A stretch of 64,000 nucleotides of DNA, from positions 124,001 through 188,000 of the forward strand of contig JAHLKC010000069.1 in NCBI GenBank assembly GCA_025449115.1, in the 5' to 3' direction. The notes under the pieces were generated by a model. The model worked only from the letters and a program-made list of their open reading frames with translations. It did not search any database and was not told the DNA's origin. Below, piece after piece: positions 24,201 through 35,566 of the stretch. Position numbers and translations under genes: made by a program. This DNA is from Chytridium lagenaria. Its lineage: Eukaryota > Chytridiomycota > Chytridiomycetes > Chytridiales > Chytridiaceae. Every line of letters begins with the position of its first letter. Position 1 is the first letter of the stretch.

Positions 24201-25084
24201 ACCTTGTGCTAAAGTTTTGCAGCTTGAATTTATGTGCCAGCACAAATTCCGCTCCAATATCCGCAACCGAATGCGCATCACCATAGTCCCCTTTAAAGTG
24301 AAGAACTTGGAGAGCCTAATATTCATTAGTCTCACCAGTCAGAATAGCTGCCAACTCATATACTGAGGAAGAGATTCCATATTACCTCTATGAACCCCTT
24401 GCTCATATCTAAAGAATGCCATGGCGCATCCGCTGTTCCGTGGCTGATAATTCCCATAAGAAAAGACACCAGAGCACGAGCTTTGGACGGCCAGGGTCGT
24501 TGAGGGTAAATTTCCCGAATGTAATTCACCGTTTCGTTCCAAAAGCGCGGCCAATGTGCTAATAAAAAAAAAATGAAGTAAAAAACGGACGAAGTTTACA
24601 GAAATGCAAGAAAAGCGTTGCACTGTTCAATAACTTACCCTCCTCCGATGCAATCTCTTGCTCAGCGCAACTATACCCCCTGTATATTACTGCGGTTAAC
24701 AGCATTATTGATTGGAAAGAGTCTTACCAATCTGGAAAGAAAGCGCCAGCTTGTAAGAACGCTTCATGATCCGGGTCGTTTATGAGCTTCTCATACGATG
24801 CTGAGTGTTCTCCGACAGGTCTGAAATAAAACTGAGCTCTCCGGGTGACCTCGATATGGGTCGCCATGCTATTTGTTTGTGAGACATCAGTATAAAGATG
24901 CTGTCAACAAACCCGCTAGACATCCAAGAAGGTACCAAACAAAGACATAATCGCCATCAGTCGTCTGCTAGTGAATTACTATATCAACAAACCATCCACT
25001 CGCTGTTGGTGCGAAGATGCTGAGAAGAAGCCCGCATCGGAGGAGTAAGGCGAGGGTTAAGGAGGCCCAACTCCACCACATCAT
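21237..25084 (-). CDS. Glycosylphosphatidylinositol-specific phospholipase D (GPI-PLD)
   Basis: This enzyme family cleaves the phosphate-inositol bond of GPI anchors (EC 3.1.4.50). Exon 1 (24993-25084) encodes a signal peptide (MMWWSWASLTLALLLRCGLL). Exons 24728-24868, 24639-24679 and about 24387-24560 join in phase. They give the zinc-dependent phospholipase C/S1-P1-like fold: MATHIEVTRRAQ, AFLQAGAFFPDW, AHWPRFWNETVNYIRE, MGIISHGTADAPWHSLD and GDYGDAHSVADIGAEFVL, with the expected His and Asp metal ligands. C-terminal FG-GAP beta-propeller repeats follow: VVDINGDGIDDLVVSAP, SADLDGDGKLDLIVGSP and LADVDQDGKMDVVVSSG, with D-x-D-G-D calcium loops as in integrin alpha chains. One frame break lies near 23.65 kb. 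The product is probably secreted. The start codon is 30 bp from the divergent Rab prenyltransferase gene. Confidence 0.86.
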
Positions 25085-25114
25085 TTTGGCTTTTCGAATA
25101 TCTGAAAAATCAAA
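25085..25114. promoter_or_regulatory. 30-bp divergent start-to-start spacer
   Basis: Only 30 bp separate the ATG of GPI-PLD (minus, 25084) from the ATG of the BET2-like gene (plus, 25115). Promoter elements and 5' UTRs of both genes must overlap the opposite transcription unit, or one start must be further inside. No TATA box is visible. Confidence 0.55.
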
Positions 25115-26485
25115 ATGTCTGATTCTGGCAGTGCCTTTCTTCTAGACCGCCATGTTAAGTTCATTGTGGAGCTGGACACGGTATGAGGATGTTTGCTGAT
25201 ATGCATGATCTGAATGAATGTCTCTTTCAGAAAAAGATGAACTTGAATACTGGATGTCAGAGCATCTTCGTCTGAATGGAGTCTATTGGGGTCTCACTGC
25301 GCTGGCGTTAATGAAATCAGAGACCGCATTAAACCGGGATGACCTCATTGCTTACGTATTGTCATGTCAAACTCCGGAAGGTATGTATGGTAGACATCGC
25401 GATGCCGAACTCAGTTTTTTCGAGGATCTTTTGGAGGCCATGTCAGTTACGACGGACATCTTCTTTATACCCTCAGCGCCGTACAGATCCTTGTCACCTA
25501 GACGCTTTGGATCGGATAGATACCGAAAAGGTTGTTGCATGTATGTTTACTTTACGATTGCTTTATCTGACTGTTTGGAAAGACGTTAAGTCGCTACAAA
25601 ACCCCGACGGATCCTTCTGTGGAGACAAATGGGGAGAAGTGGACACACGGTTTTCTTACTGCGCGCTATCTTGTTTGACAATATTGGGGCGGCTGGATGC
25701 TGTTGATGTACGAAAGCTGTAGAGTTTGTGGATCAATGTAAAAACTTCGATGGTGGTTATGGCAGTATTCCTGGAGCAGAGTCACATGCAGCATATGGTA
25801 TGCCAATTCACTCGACTAAATATTCCTTCTCTAATTTTGGGTTTTATGAGCTACTGATAAGTTTTTTTACTTCGTTATTTATTTTTCAGTGTTTTGCTGC
25901 GTTGGTGCTCTTGCCTTTGCTGACGCATTACATCTGGTTGACGCTGATAAATTGGGATGGTGGCTTGCAGAAAGGCAATTGGATTCTGGTGGATTAAACG
26001 GACGACCGAGAAACTTGCTGATGTTTGTATTGCGGCGTTGATGACAAAACTAACTGATTTTTAGGTATGTTACTCTTGGTGGGTACTTTCTTCTCTCTCG
26101 ATTTTTGAACAGGATTCACTGGATTGACGGAGATAAACTTGCCTCATTTATTCTGCAAAGTCAAGTAAGTTGTAATTAGCATTTTAATTCGTCTGATAAA
26201 TGATAAAGGATGAAGACGGGGGCGGGATCGCAGATAGGCCCGGAGACGCGCCTGATGTATTCCATACCTTTTCGGAATTGCTGGTGGGTGGGGTTACTTA
26301 CCTACTTCTTCACCTTTGCTGAATTCTCAGCACTTCGTTTGCATTCGTTTGTGTAGGTTGACTTTGGTTTCTATCCAGGTCTGTCTCTTTTGGGTTATTC
26401 AAGTATGGAGAAAGTGGATCCAAGATATTGCATGCCCGTCTCAGTTATTGATAGATTGGGGCTACCCAAACACTCTTTCCATTGA
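25115..26485 (+). CDS. BET2: Rab geranylgeranyltransferase (type II) beta subunit
   Basis: This is the catalytic beta subunit that adds geranylgeranyl to Rab GTPases with the alpha subunit and REP. The landmarks run in the expected order: [109 protein letters not shown] and [10 protein letters not shown]. They include the zinc ligands D (of [11 protein letters not shown]) and C (of VCYSWW) and the late His (DVFHT). There are seven or more short introns, one of 44 nt (25381-25424). Frame is lost by one base at A5 25231, AAA 25713, near 25.99 and 26.12 kb, and at T4 26269. In each case one inserted base restores the family sequence. The end is the TGA following PKHSFH. Confidence 0.88.
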
Positions 26486-26689
26486 TTCTGTATTGACAAT
26501 ATACAATTGATCAGGGATCTTTAAATGAAGCTATCAAATTAAAAGCGAGAGGGTCACCAAAATTGATTTTATGAAGAAACCAAAAAAAAAAAGTCCGATA
26601 GGGTCGACAAACCAACAGAGAAACAAAAAGAAAGAAAGAGTTACACATTTAAGAAGAAATAGAGAAAGAAAAAAAGGAAACGTGCCATC

Positions 26690-27550
26690 CATTATGATTA
26701 GCCCATATACTCAGTTCGAAATCCAAGAGAAACGGTCTTTAAGAGAGGTTGTGACGTTATCAGGGTTATTAACATCTTCCGTAAACGCTTCCCAGAAGAA
26801 GAGCTTTTATAAAGATGGGCCTGGAGAGCCAAGAACGGAGACAACGTCCGACGATATATGCCAATCGTTTACCCGCGTAAAATTCACGGATCGATATCGA
26901 GGCAGGTCAGCAGTAAAATACAATGCATCTATGCCGAAAACCAGGATAGACATCCGATGAATAGGAAGGATATCCTACTACTGGTAGACGATGAAGAAGT
27001 CGCATTGTGAATCGCGGTTAAAATGGATCCAGCGGTCTTTGTCAAACTGTCCATTGACCGAAATCCAGATAAACAGACCGCGTAAATTTATATCAACGAT
27101 GTTATTGGTAGGCACGTACGTGTATATACGCGATTTCAGTTGACTATGGGAGGTTTTAACTGTCTGGTTTTGTTGCCGCTTCCGTGTGGATTAAATGAAT
27201 GGTTCTAGAAAATATTAGTATCTTTATACAGACTCAGTAACTTACCAAATCTGATGTGTGGGTATAATTGGCGTTAGGAAGGAAGGTTTAATTTCATCAG
27301 CAAACTGTTTGACAGCTCCGTCAGATGATAAAATCGACATTGCTTTCGATCGTAAAGTGGAAGGTGTAGTCCCCAGCGCTGATGGACGTCTTTGCTGGAG
27401 AAGTCCATCTAACAGACTGGGATTCCATAGTGGCCATTGGGATGATACCATATCTACATTGGATGTAATTTCTCCTGCCTCTGTGCACCCTCTTCAAAAA
27501 CCTTTTTTTTTTTTTTCTTGAATATTTATTCAATTGCTCCATCACCGCCA
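26690..27550 (-). CDS. Possible uncharacterised minus-strand gene
   Basis: I do not recognise this. Several minus-strand segments read like real protein but do not join cleanly. They include WTSPAKTSISAGDYTFHFT (about 27.4 kb), GAVKQFADEIKPSFLTPI before a GTAAG donor at about 27.24 kb, IYTYVPTNNIVDINLRG and LFIWISVNGQFDKDRWIHFN (about 27.0-27.1 kb), and ILVFGIDALYFTADLPRY (about 26.9 kb). The composition is unlike the flanking simple sequence. The upstream end overlaps the start of the Yar1-like gene, so the true first exon is uncertain. It may be a small gene broken by indels, or a decaying one. Confidence 0.28.
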
Positions 27551-27552
27551 AC

Positions 27553-28114
27553 ATGACCAATGAGGCCGTCTTTGACGTTGAAAACTTCGTGGACTGTGCT
27601 CGCTACGGCGAGATCGAGGACATGCATGCCATTATAGCTGCTTACGTGCAGGCATCAGGCGCCAACCCAGACGACAAGGACGTTCTCAGGGCTCTAGTGA
27701 CGAAACGATCAGAATCCGGATACACTGCACTCCACGTTGCAGCGGCAAACGGCGAAGTTGCCGTCGTCAAATATCTCCTGAATACTTCACCTTGGCGGAT
27801 CTGTCAATTGGAACGACTTTGGACGGATCCACCCCTCTTCACTGGGCGGCTTTGAACGGAAAGGAGGATGTGTGGAGTTGTTTTTGTCGGCAGGTGCGGA
27901 CGCCATCCTTAAGAATGATGACGGGCGGAGTGCTGTTACTGTTGCTGAGCAGCAGGACACCTTAACGTTGTGAACATGCTCCTGAAATCCTTTGAACCTG
28001 GAGAAGATGTGACTGGTGGCGAGAACAGTGCTGATGCCCCCGAGGCTGCCGATGAAGTGAAGAGGCATAGAAGAATTGGCAGCTGTTAAATTGGAAGAGA
28101 CCACTCGGCAGTAA
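27553..28114 (+). CDS. Yar1-like ankyrin-repeat protein
   Basis: The protein is about 185 residues with two ankyrin repeats: SGYTALHVAAANGEVAVVKY and, after a frame break near 27.79 kb, TTLDGSTPLHWAALNGKEDV. A third partial repeat (SAGADAILKNDDGRSAV) and an acidic tail follow. The order and spacing of the ALHVAAANG and PLHWAALNGK motifs match yeast Yar1, a cytosolic and nuclear chaperone of ribosomal protein S3 (uS3). The length is also similar to Yar1 (200). The end is uncertain: one frame stops at 28089, while an alternative frame gives a helical end EELAAVKLEETTRQ with a stop at 28112-28114, which I prefer. Short ankyrin proteins are many, so orthology is probable rather than certain. Confidence 0.6.
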
Positions 28115-28363
28115 TTCTCGCAAAAATCCATCACCTGCTTTCCAACACACTTCGCATTACACCTCCATCTCCTCGCAAGTACATCTCTTACGAAACCCAC
28201 TCAGTCCGCCTGAAATTAACTGAAACCCCAAAATGAACATGAACTTTACTTTTCTGATGCAAATCCATCATCAACCTCACCACCTACTTTTTGTCACAAT
28301 AAACAAATATTTAGTTTTTGCTGTTACATTTTGTAAACTCAAAAAAAAACAACTGAGCTAAAC

Positions 28364-30431
28364 CATGAACAAACTGTTCAAAAAGGACCGGGATGGGGCA
28401 TCCTCATCCTCATCCTCACAATCATCATCTCCGATGTCATTCAAGCGGAGTGGGAGTGGATCAATTAGTGGTGGTGGTGGTGGGGCGGAGGTCTTTTTGG
28501 GACTTTGAGATCCAAAACAAGGGCAAAGGATCAACATCAACCTTCGTCACAGGGCATCAACCTCTCAGATCCGTCCTTTGGAGCCTCCAGAATCAGCAGT
28601 GTGCCTCAGTTGGACCTCAACATACCTAAATCTTCCTTTTCTGACTATGATCGCTTCCGCTCGCCAAGATCAGATGACTACCCAGCTCAAATTCTTATCA
28701 AGGTTCTCTGAGGAGTGCATCTCTTCCCAGGCAAGCAGCACAGCGGACGAATCGTCTGGCCGAGGTCAGCCCAGGCATTTTTAACGATGTTCCGGACGTC
28801 CCACCCATACCAGAGCAATTCATGTCCCTATCTAGATCAGTGAATCAGGACATAGCCACTACATCTCCATTGCCGCCAATGCTCCTCCCCGTCGAACGTA
28901 CAAATCAAGGGAGCGTATGCCAATAGAATCAGATTCGACGAATGAAGGTCCACTTTCAGCGCCAGTTCAAAGCAGTTACCCCAACGAGATTTACCCTCAA
29001 AGTGGTTCAACCTTTGTTCCTCCTCAGCGCACCTTATCAACAAGAGGACGTCGCTTGGACAAGGCTCCGGACAACCCAGTGGCTCAAGTTTGGGGTCCTA
29101 GCAAGGCCTGGCTTGTCCGCCGTAAGAACTCTGTCTCGAAGCGCCAACAAAACGACCAACGCAAGTCTTCCTCGACAAACCGAAACATCTTCATCAGCAG
29201 GTTTTGTTCCTCCAGCAAGGAGTATATCGATACGTAAGAAAAGGGGGGAAATCCGGAAGCTCCTGAAAGACTCTATCAATGAACCGGAAAGTGGAAGGTT
29301 GTTCGTTGTCGTCATCCAAATACTAAAGCAAATTAGCCGATTATGAATTTGATAGTGCTGTAGTCACAGTCAAAGTTCGACAGGGTCGGGACACCGCTAA
29401 AGACGAAATCCCTTCAGATATCATGAATACATATACAGCTAATGAGCCGGCACGAGCAATACGAAGTCCCGATGATTATCCCCAAAGCAGCCCGCAGCTT
29501 GACAGCTACCCGATGTTTGGATCCAGCAGGAGAAAGCCTCAGAGAGCCGTCGATGACTCCGCAAGCAACTTTTACAATTCCATGTCTCGACAGCCTGCAT
29601 ATGGTGGAGAATCTTCGCCCAAAATTCCTAACTCCGCTGACGACACGTTTGACTCTCCGCCGCGATTTGACTCTTTGACTAGAGGAAGGCGCACTCGAAA
29701 AGATGTCCAGTATGTAGACTTTCATCGTATATAATCCATTTTCTTTTCTCAAATTACCTAACAAGAAAAATCATAGAGAGCCAGCCTCGCCGTTATCTCA
29801 GCCCTCTACTCAATCTTCACGAAACGAGCCTCCCATCCCTCCACAAAAGACAAATGCAAGAGCTAACACTACTCGCACAACCTTCCAGAAAACATTTCAA
29901 GATGGGACACGCCATGGACAGTAAGAAAAAATTTCTTGGTGGTTTAATTGCTTAATTATATATCCAGAACTGCCCTTGGAAGCTATCCGTCCCGTCGCCT
30001 GATACGAGTGTGAACATGGCGCACCGTCAAAAGAGCAATCCCGCAAAATCACCAAGCTCTAATACTTACGACGCAATACGTTACAACACAACTGACTCTA
30101 CCTTTCGCTCTCAAACTTCTCCGCGTAATGTCCAGCCACTCTCTCCTAATGACGCCTCACCCAGTTCCAAGACATATTCTTCTCACGGTTACGATTACGA
30201 TGGCCCATCGAACGACACCAGCCCTAGCGGATATCCGATAATCCTAAATCGCCAAGACTCGCCTCACTTGACAGCAAGTCAGTTAAGAGCGGAAAGAGCG
30301 CCACGTCAGTGTTGTCAAACAGAAGTTTGGCGGAGGCTTGGTCCATGTTGAGGGAAGCTTCGAGTAATCCTGGCGTCGGAGATATGGGAAATATGAAGGA
30401 TGTGGCCTCAAACCCGGGAAGGAGGTTTTAG
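28364..30431 (+). CDS. Ser-rich disordered protein, unknown
   Basis: The start is MNKLFKKDRDGASSSSSSQS. The product is low-complexity: Ser, Pro, Asp and Arg rich, with repeated short polar motifs (SPRSDDYP, SPPRFDSLTRGRR, QRTLSTRGRRLDK, SPSSKTYSSHGY). One conserved-looking patch is NPVAQVWGPSKAWLVRRKN. Introns are predicted near 29712-29775 and 29920-29969. The frame shifts by one base several times (near 28505, 28690, 28915 and 29235), always into text of the same composition. The final frame ends GMKDVASNPGRRF-like with TAG at 30429-30431. It has no enzyme or membrane signature and no assignable function; it may be a phosphorylated cytoplasmic scaffold (inference). Confidence 0.45.
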
Positions 30432-30592
30432 CGTTCAATCTAAACCCCTTTCGTTACTTTCGCATCGCCTTCAGTTCTTTTCCTTTCGTCTTTTGAATTT
30501 CCTTTGTTTTTCTCGCTAAACGTCGTATTTTCCTTTCTGCGTCAGATTAGTGTACTTGCAAAAAATAGACACCGATTATATTGTATCTCTTA

Positions 30593-31296
30593 TCATGTCA
30601 TCATTTTCTCCAACACCAACAACTTTTTCTTCACCTCAATTCCACCAAACGAATAACCCCGCATTTTTTATTCCGCCCAATAATGCGATGACACGGAACG
30701 ATAAGCTTTAAAATATTAGAGTACGGTAGAAGACACATGTAATATACCGGAATTGGATTTAAACCGACAGCCGTCCCAGCCGCTCTCGCAGCTCCTTTCT
30801 TACCACACTTTGCAGCAAGTTCCTCATAGTCCCACGTGCAGCCCACCGGCACTGTTCTCAACGCCTTCCAAATTGCAAGCCTAAACTCAGAGCTGCTCCT
30901 CAGTCCGATTGAAAAATCTACAGGCACCTCTGCAAACGGGTCTTTGGTAGGGAAAGGGGGCAACATGGTCCCAATTCTCAAAAAAAGACTTCAAGGGAGC
31001 GATGGGCTTTGATAAGGTTTAACATGATGGGATCGGTAGAGGATGGCGAAAGCGAAGTTTCGGTGAGGGTTATGCCTTCGAGGCCCTTCCTGGAGGACAA
31101 GCTGCCAAGCCATGATGTCAACGAAAGAGGATGGGGAGGGGATGTCAGTTGTATCTTTTGGTTTTTAAATGGTGTATCTCGGTAGTTTAGAAAGCAAAGG
31201 CCCTTTTCGGTGGCTGCAACGGTTATTTTGCCAAGCGGTGTATCAATGTCAACGTAAGTAATATGCAAAGGCGAGACGTCCTTGTCTATGATGCAT
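30593..31296 (-). CDS. Methylated-DNA-protein-cysteine methyltransferase (O6-alkylguanine-DNA alkyltransferase)
   Basis: This is a suicide DNA-repair enzyme that moves alkyl groups from O6-guanine to its active-site Cys. The N-domain reads DIDTPLGKITVAATEKGL. The DNA-binding domain reads EFRLAIWKALRTVPVGCTW, DYEELAAKCGKKGAARAAGT and VGLNPIP. A 45-50 bp intron follows, then LIVPCHRIIG with the catalytic Cys in PCHR. The usual YSFGGIEVKKKLLVLEK tail is present one frame over. Adding one C to the C4 run at 30657-30660 restores GGYSFGG, and the protein then ends at 30593. A second shift lies near 30.98 kb. The start is uncertain: the in-frame text begins at a TTG, and the nearest ATG (31296) is one frame off. 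Confidence 0.8.
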
Positions 31297-31512
31297 GGGT
31301 TCCAAGGAAACGTAGTTCAGCACCATCAATCAAAGTGTAATATCTTACGAGCATCCGTCTTGCTGGACTTTGCAACAGCTGCCATTTCTCTCTTAGATGT
31401 TCGCGTTGGAGCCATTGTGCATGCTAGTCTGCGTGTAATTTGTCTCCTTTTTTTTAAGCTTTAAAATCCAACTTTTTACTTTCTTTCTTTTATGGCTGTG
31501 CCGCAATCATAT

Positions 31513-34500
31513 TTATAACTTCCATGGTCCTTTACTCCGCGACATCTCTAAACCTCTAATCACCCAACTCCTTGAGTCCGCAGGATCAATCACCGCATCA
31601 ATCTCCAAAAAAGACGCCATGTTGATAGCTTTGCCATGGTTGGCCAACTCTTTGACCTTTTCTTCAAAAAGTTTTTGACGGGCAGCCTCATTCTGAAAGA
31701 CTTTTAAGGGGAAAATAACCTAGGTGAAGACTACCTTAATGGCGAGCAATTCCTTCTTGAACGCCAATCTAACAGCGCCGTCGATACCCATCCCACTAAA
31801 CTCTCCTGTCGGCCAGGATATGGTAAAGCAACTGGCGTGGAATGAGCCTCCAGCCATAGCCATAGCTCCAAGTCCCGTACCCTTTCTCAACACAACTAAG
31901 AAATGAAATCAAAAGGTGTTAGCCCATAAAAATTAATAATGATAACGCCTACGAACCTGTAAACATCGGAACCTTTACTTTTGCAAACTGCACGAACAAA
32001 TCCCCAAACGCCTTCACCTGTCCTGATTCCTCCGCCTTCGGACCGACTAGGAATCCAGGGGTATCGCAAAGAGATATAAGGGGAATTCCAAAGTTGTTAC
32101 AGATACGAAGAAATCGTGTTAATTTAATGGCTCCAACTGTGTCAACCGCGCCGGACCCGACTCGTGGGTCGTTAGCAAATATACCAACAGGGTATCCTCC
32201 AATACGAGCTAGTGATGTGATGGATACCTGGACCGTAGTCCTTGGTAAGTTCGAGGATTGAGGAAGTGTCGGCTAAGATCGTTACGACCTGACTTAATAC
32301 ATCACATTTAGCAGTCGAAAAACATGGGTAAGACAAAACAACCCAAATTTAAGAAAGAAGCAGGTATTTAAACGTGTATCAAACAACTTCCATAGCCTAC
32401 CGAACATCGTAAACGCGTCTACGGTTTAGAGGCACAATGTTCCGCAAGATTGTCTGATCTGCGCAAATGAATGTGGACTTGTCCTTTTGAAAGAACGACA
32501 AGTACTTCTTAGTAACTGCTATGGCTTCGGCCTCATCCTTGACTAAAACATCAATTACACCATTTTTTGTTTGAACAGAAGAAGGTCCAATTTCTTCTGG
32601 CTGCAACAACATTAATCATTATCGCTCTTAGTAAACGAACCGTAAAAACCCCTAATCCGCCACCCTCAATCATTGCTGGTCCCGCCATTCCAATATTGCT
32701 GCCCACAGTCGCCTACATAAACATATTACGATACTGAAATAAGCATCGAAACTTACAATTATGACATCACAACAACCGAGAAGAGCTGCATTTCCGGCGA
32801 AAACTTTCCCAGCCGCAATCCCCACCAGTGGAACGGCCCCGGACAAGCTGGCTAACGATCTGAAAGTCTCTAATTCCAAGCCAGCAACGCTCACGTTGAA
32901 AGAATCAGAGTCCCCAGGTCGTCCACTAAATGATAACACGTTGAAACATCAATTCGGTGCAAAGGGGTCTTACCCTCCTCCTTCAAAAAGCCCAACCACA
33001 GGTAATTCCAATCTCCTTACCACACCCAAAAGTCTATCCATTTTCTTATGATTCCAATAACCCTGAGTACCTGCTAACACTGTAAAGTCATATGCAAATA
33101 CAGCACATTGTAAATTCAATGCGCCATCGGTATTCACGGTCCCAATCCCACATACAAGCCCATCGGCAGGAGTGGAGTTAATCAAATCATCTATTTCCCT
33201 TCTAGTTCTTTGCGCTGCGACAGCAAGCGCCCCGTATTCAATAAAGCTTCCGGGTTCCATTAAGTCTGCGATGTTTTCACGCGCCATTCTCAATCCCTTG
33301 GCATGCCGCCGATCTACGGCTTTCTTTCGATGTTCGTCCAAAATTTTCGTTTGCCTCTCCTGGAATTCCAGGAGGTCTTGACGCGGCTCTGAAGTTTGAA
33401 GTGAGTCAGAGCTATTCCCATGGTGATCGCGGTCGATTTCTGTGGCTTTCATAAACAGAATTGGTGTGCCGCTTTCAACTGTTTCGTTGAGGTTGACACA
33501 GACAGTATGAATGAGTCCATCGAATGGAGCCTTAACGGCATGCTCCATTTTCATTGCGAGAAGAACAGCAATTTCCGTGCCTTTTCGAACATACGACCCG
33601 GAGACTGCAGGAAGTGCTCTGTGTAATATTTAATGATGGTAGGTAATTTCTTTTTCAAACATGAGAGTTCCTGTCAACGGAGAATCGACGCCAACTACAC
33701 CAGGGGATAATATGTCGTTCCATATCTTGCTTTCTTTAACTCCAACAACTTCAACTTCACTTGATTGAAAGAACCGTTTATCTAACGGCTTTGTCGCAAT
33801 AAGCTCATGAATATGGTCAAGGACATAATCTGTATGGACGTGAAACCCATCCCTCACATCAGGTCGAGATAAAATATTCAAGAGTAAAGAAATGTTGGTC
33901 GCAAGACCTTCAATCCTAAACTCTCTTAAGCACCGCAACATCATATCTACGGCATGCTGGAAATCTGGTGATGGGAATCTGATGATGGTCTTCGCGAGCA
34001 TGGAGTCGTAGTGAGGTGTTAATTTTTGCCCGGAGTAAGCGGCAGAGTCCACTCTCACGTTTTTGCCAATACAAGGCTCGAAGACGGTGATAGTTCCCGA
34101 CGAAGGAATAGCCGAGGCGTCAGCAGTAATTGTTTCCGAATTAATACGGCATTGGATCGCGTAGCCGGTGGGGAGGAGTGGATCATGCAAAAGTCCTAAA
34201 TCTACCAAAGTCGCGCCTTTCGCAATTGAAAGCTGAATAGCGACGAGATCTACTCCATAGAGCTCCTCCGTCACCGTATGTTCTACTTGTAACCTTGGGT
34301 TCACTTCCATAAAGTAAAAAGTCCCTTTTTCAGGCTCGATAAGGAATTCTACGGTGCCAATTCCAACATATGAAGAGGCCCTTGCTATAGTTTTTGCAGC
34401 TTCGATAACATCAAGTCTTAAGTCGTTCCCCAAATTGGGGCTTGGAGCGACCTCAATGATCTTTTGGTGTCTTCGCTAAAAAGAAGGCTTAGTTATCGAA

Positions 34501-35336
34501 AATGCACTCCTGAACTCACTTGTATGCTGCATTCTCTCTCTCCAAGAGAAATAATGTTCCCAGATTTATCTCCAACTATTTGAACTTCTATGTGTCTTGC
34601 CCGAGAAATAAGTTTTTCTCCATAAACTTCTGAAGCTCCGAACGATAACTTTGCTTCACTTTGGCATCTCTCAAACGATGTGGCCAAATCATGAACTTTC
34701 GTAACACGTCGCATACCACGTCCACCTCCACCGCATACTGCCTGTATCAGTCTTAGAAAAACAATTTGACTTATATCCTTTACCTTTATCATGATGCTGC
34801 TTCCCTTAGGCAGTGACCTAAAGAAATGCTCCATTTCCGATAAGTTTGTGGGTTTAAAAGTCCCATCAATGACGGGAATTCCTAACGATTTTACATAAGC
34901 CTTTGCTTGAAGTTTATCGCCAAATAACTTCAATACGTCGACAGACGGCCCGATGAATCCAATGCCTTGCGTCTGCAGTGTTGCTGCAAACTCATGGTTT
35001 TCACTTATGCTTCATCAGTATCCATAAGCTGATAAAGGCGTCCAACCTTAGGAAGCCATATCCAGGATGGATGAAAGATACTCCCAGCTTTAATGCAAGA
35101 GAAGTTATTTCCTTTTGATTGCAATAGCCCAGGACACCAACACCGCTGATTTTGTGACAGTGCATACGCTTCACATGAAGAGAAGAGGCATCGTCATCTG
35201 TGTACACACCATGCACGGGTATGCTCATGATATCGCATGATCGCGCAACTCTGAGGGCAACCTCGGAACGGTTGGCCACCAAAACCGACATTTCTGTGTT
35301 TGCACTGTCTGCACGTATGAATTTTCCAAACTGCAT
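31513..35336 (-). CDS. Single-chain acyl-CoA carboxylase (biotin carboxylase-BCCP-carboxyltransferase)
   Basis: One polypeptide holds all three parts of a biotin-dependent acyl-CoA carboxylase. The biotin carboxylase reads SVLVANRSEVALRVARSC, SFIHPGYGFLSENHEFAA, GGGGRGMRRV, EVNPRLQVEHTVTEE and HYDSMLAKTI. The biotin carrier reads AVLLAMKMEHAVKAPFDG, with the biotinylated Lys in AMKM. The carboxyltransferase reads EYGALAVAAQRTRREIDD, TPADGLVCGIGTVN, VVGLFEGGG, SNIGMAGPAMIEGGGLGVF, ISLCDTPGFLVG and ASFLEIDAVIDPADSRSW. The domain order and carboxyltransferase type resemble bacterial single-chain long-chain acyl-CoA carboxylases, not the fungal acetyl-CoA carboxylase, which is over 2,000 residues with a long central region. 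About ten short introns are present and the frame is essentially intact. Substrate is unknown; mitochondrial or peroxisomal location is not visible. Confidence 0.82.
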
Positions 35337-35566
35337 AAGAATTCATATACAATATGCTTCACAAAAAAATACAAAAACGTCCAATAATTACTAAAACCCT
35401 CCGCTCGGCGCTTACCCCACCTTATTTGGTATTGTTTCTAAATTTGACTCACAATTTCCACATAACAGTAATATAAGAATATATATTTATCAACACTCAA
35501 ATCGAAATCCAGGACCGGTATTGGGAATATTTACTGTATCATCGAAGGGTACGGGTAAAAAATGCA

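Noticed and set aside
25381..25414. 34-nt intron in BET2 ending at CTCAG
   Set aside because: That acceptor breaks the frame. Using the next AG (44-nt intron, 25381-25424) joins PEG to [11 protein letters not shown] in frame.
26571..26960. 129-codon plus-strand ORF rich in Lys
   Set aside because: It has A-rich codon text with no domain character. The minus strand over the same bases reads more like protein.
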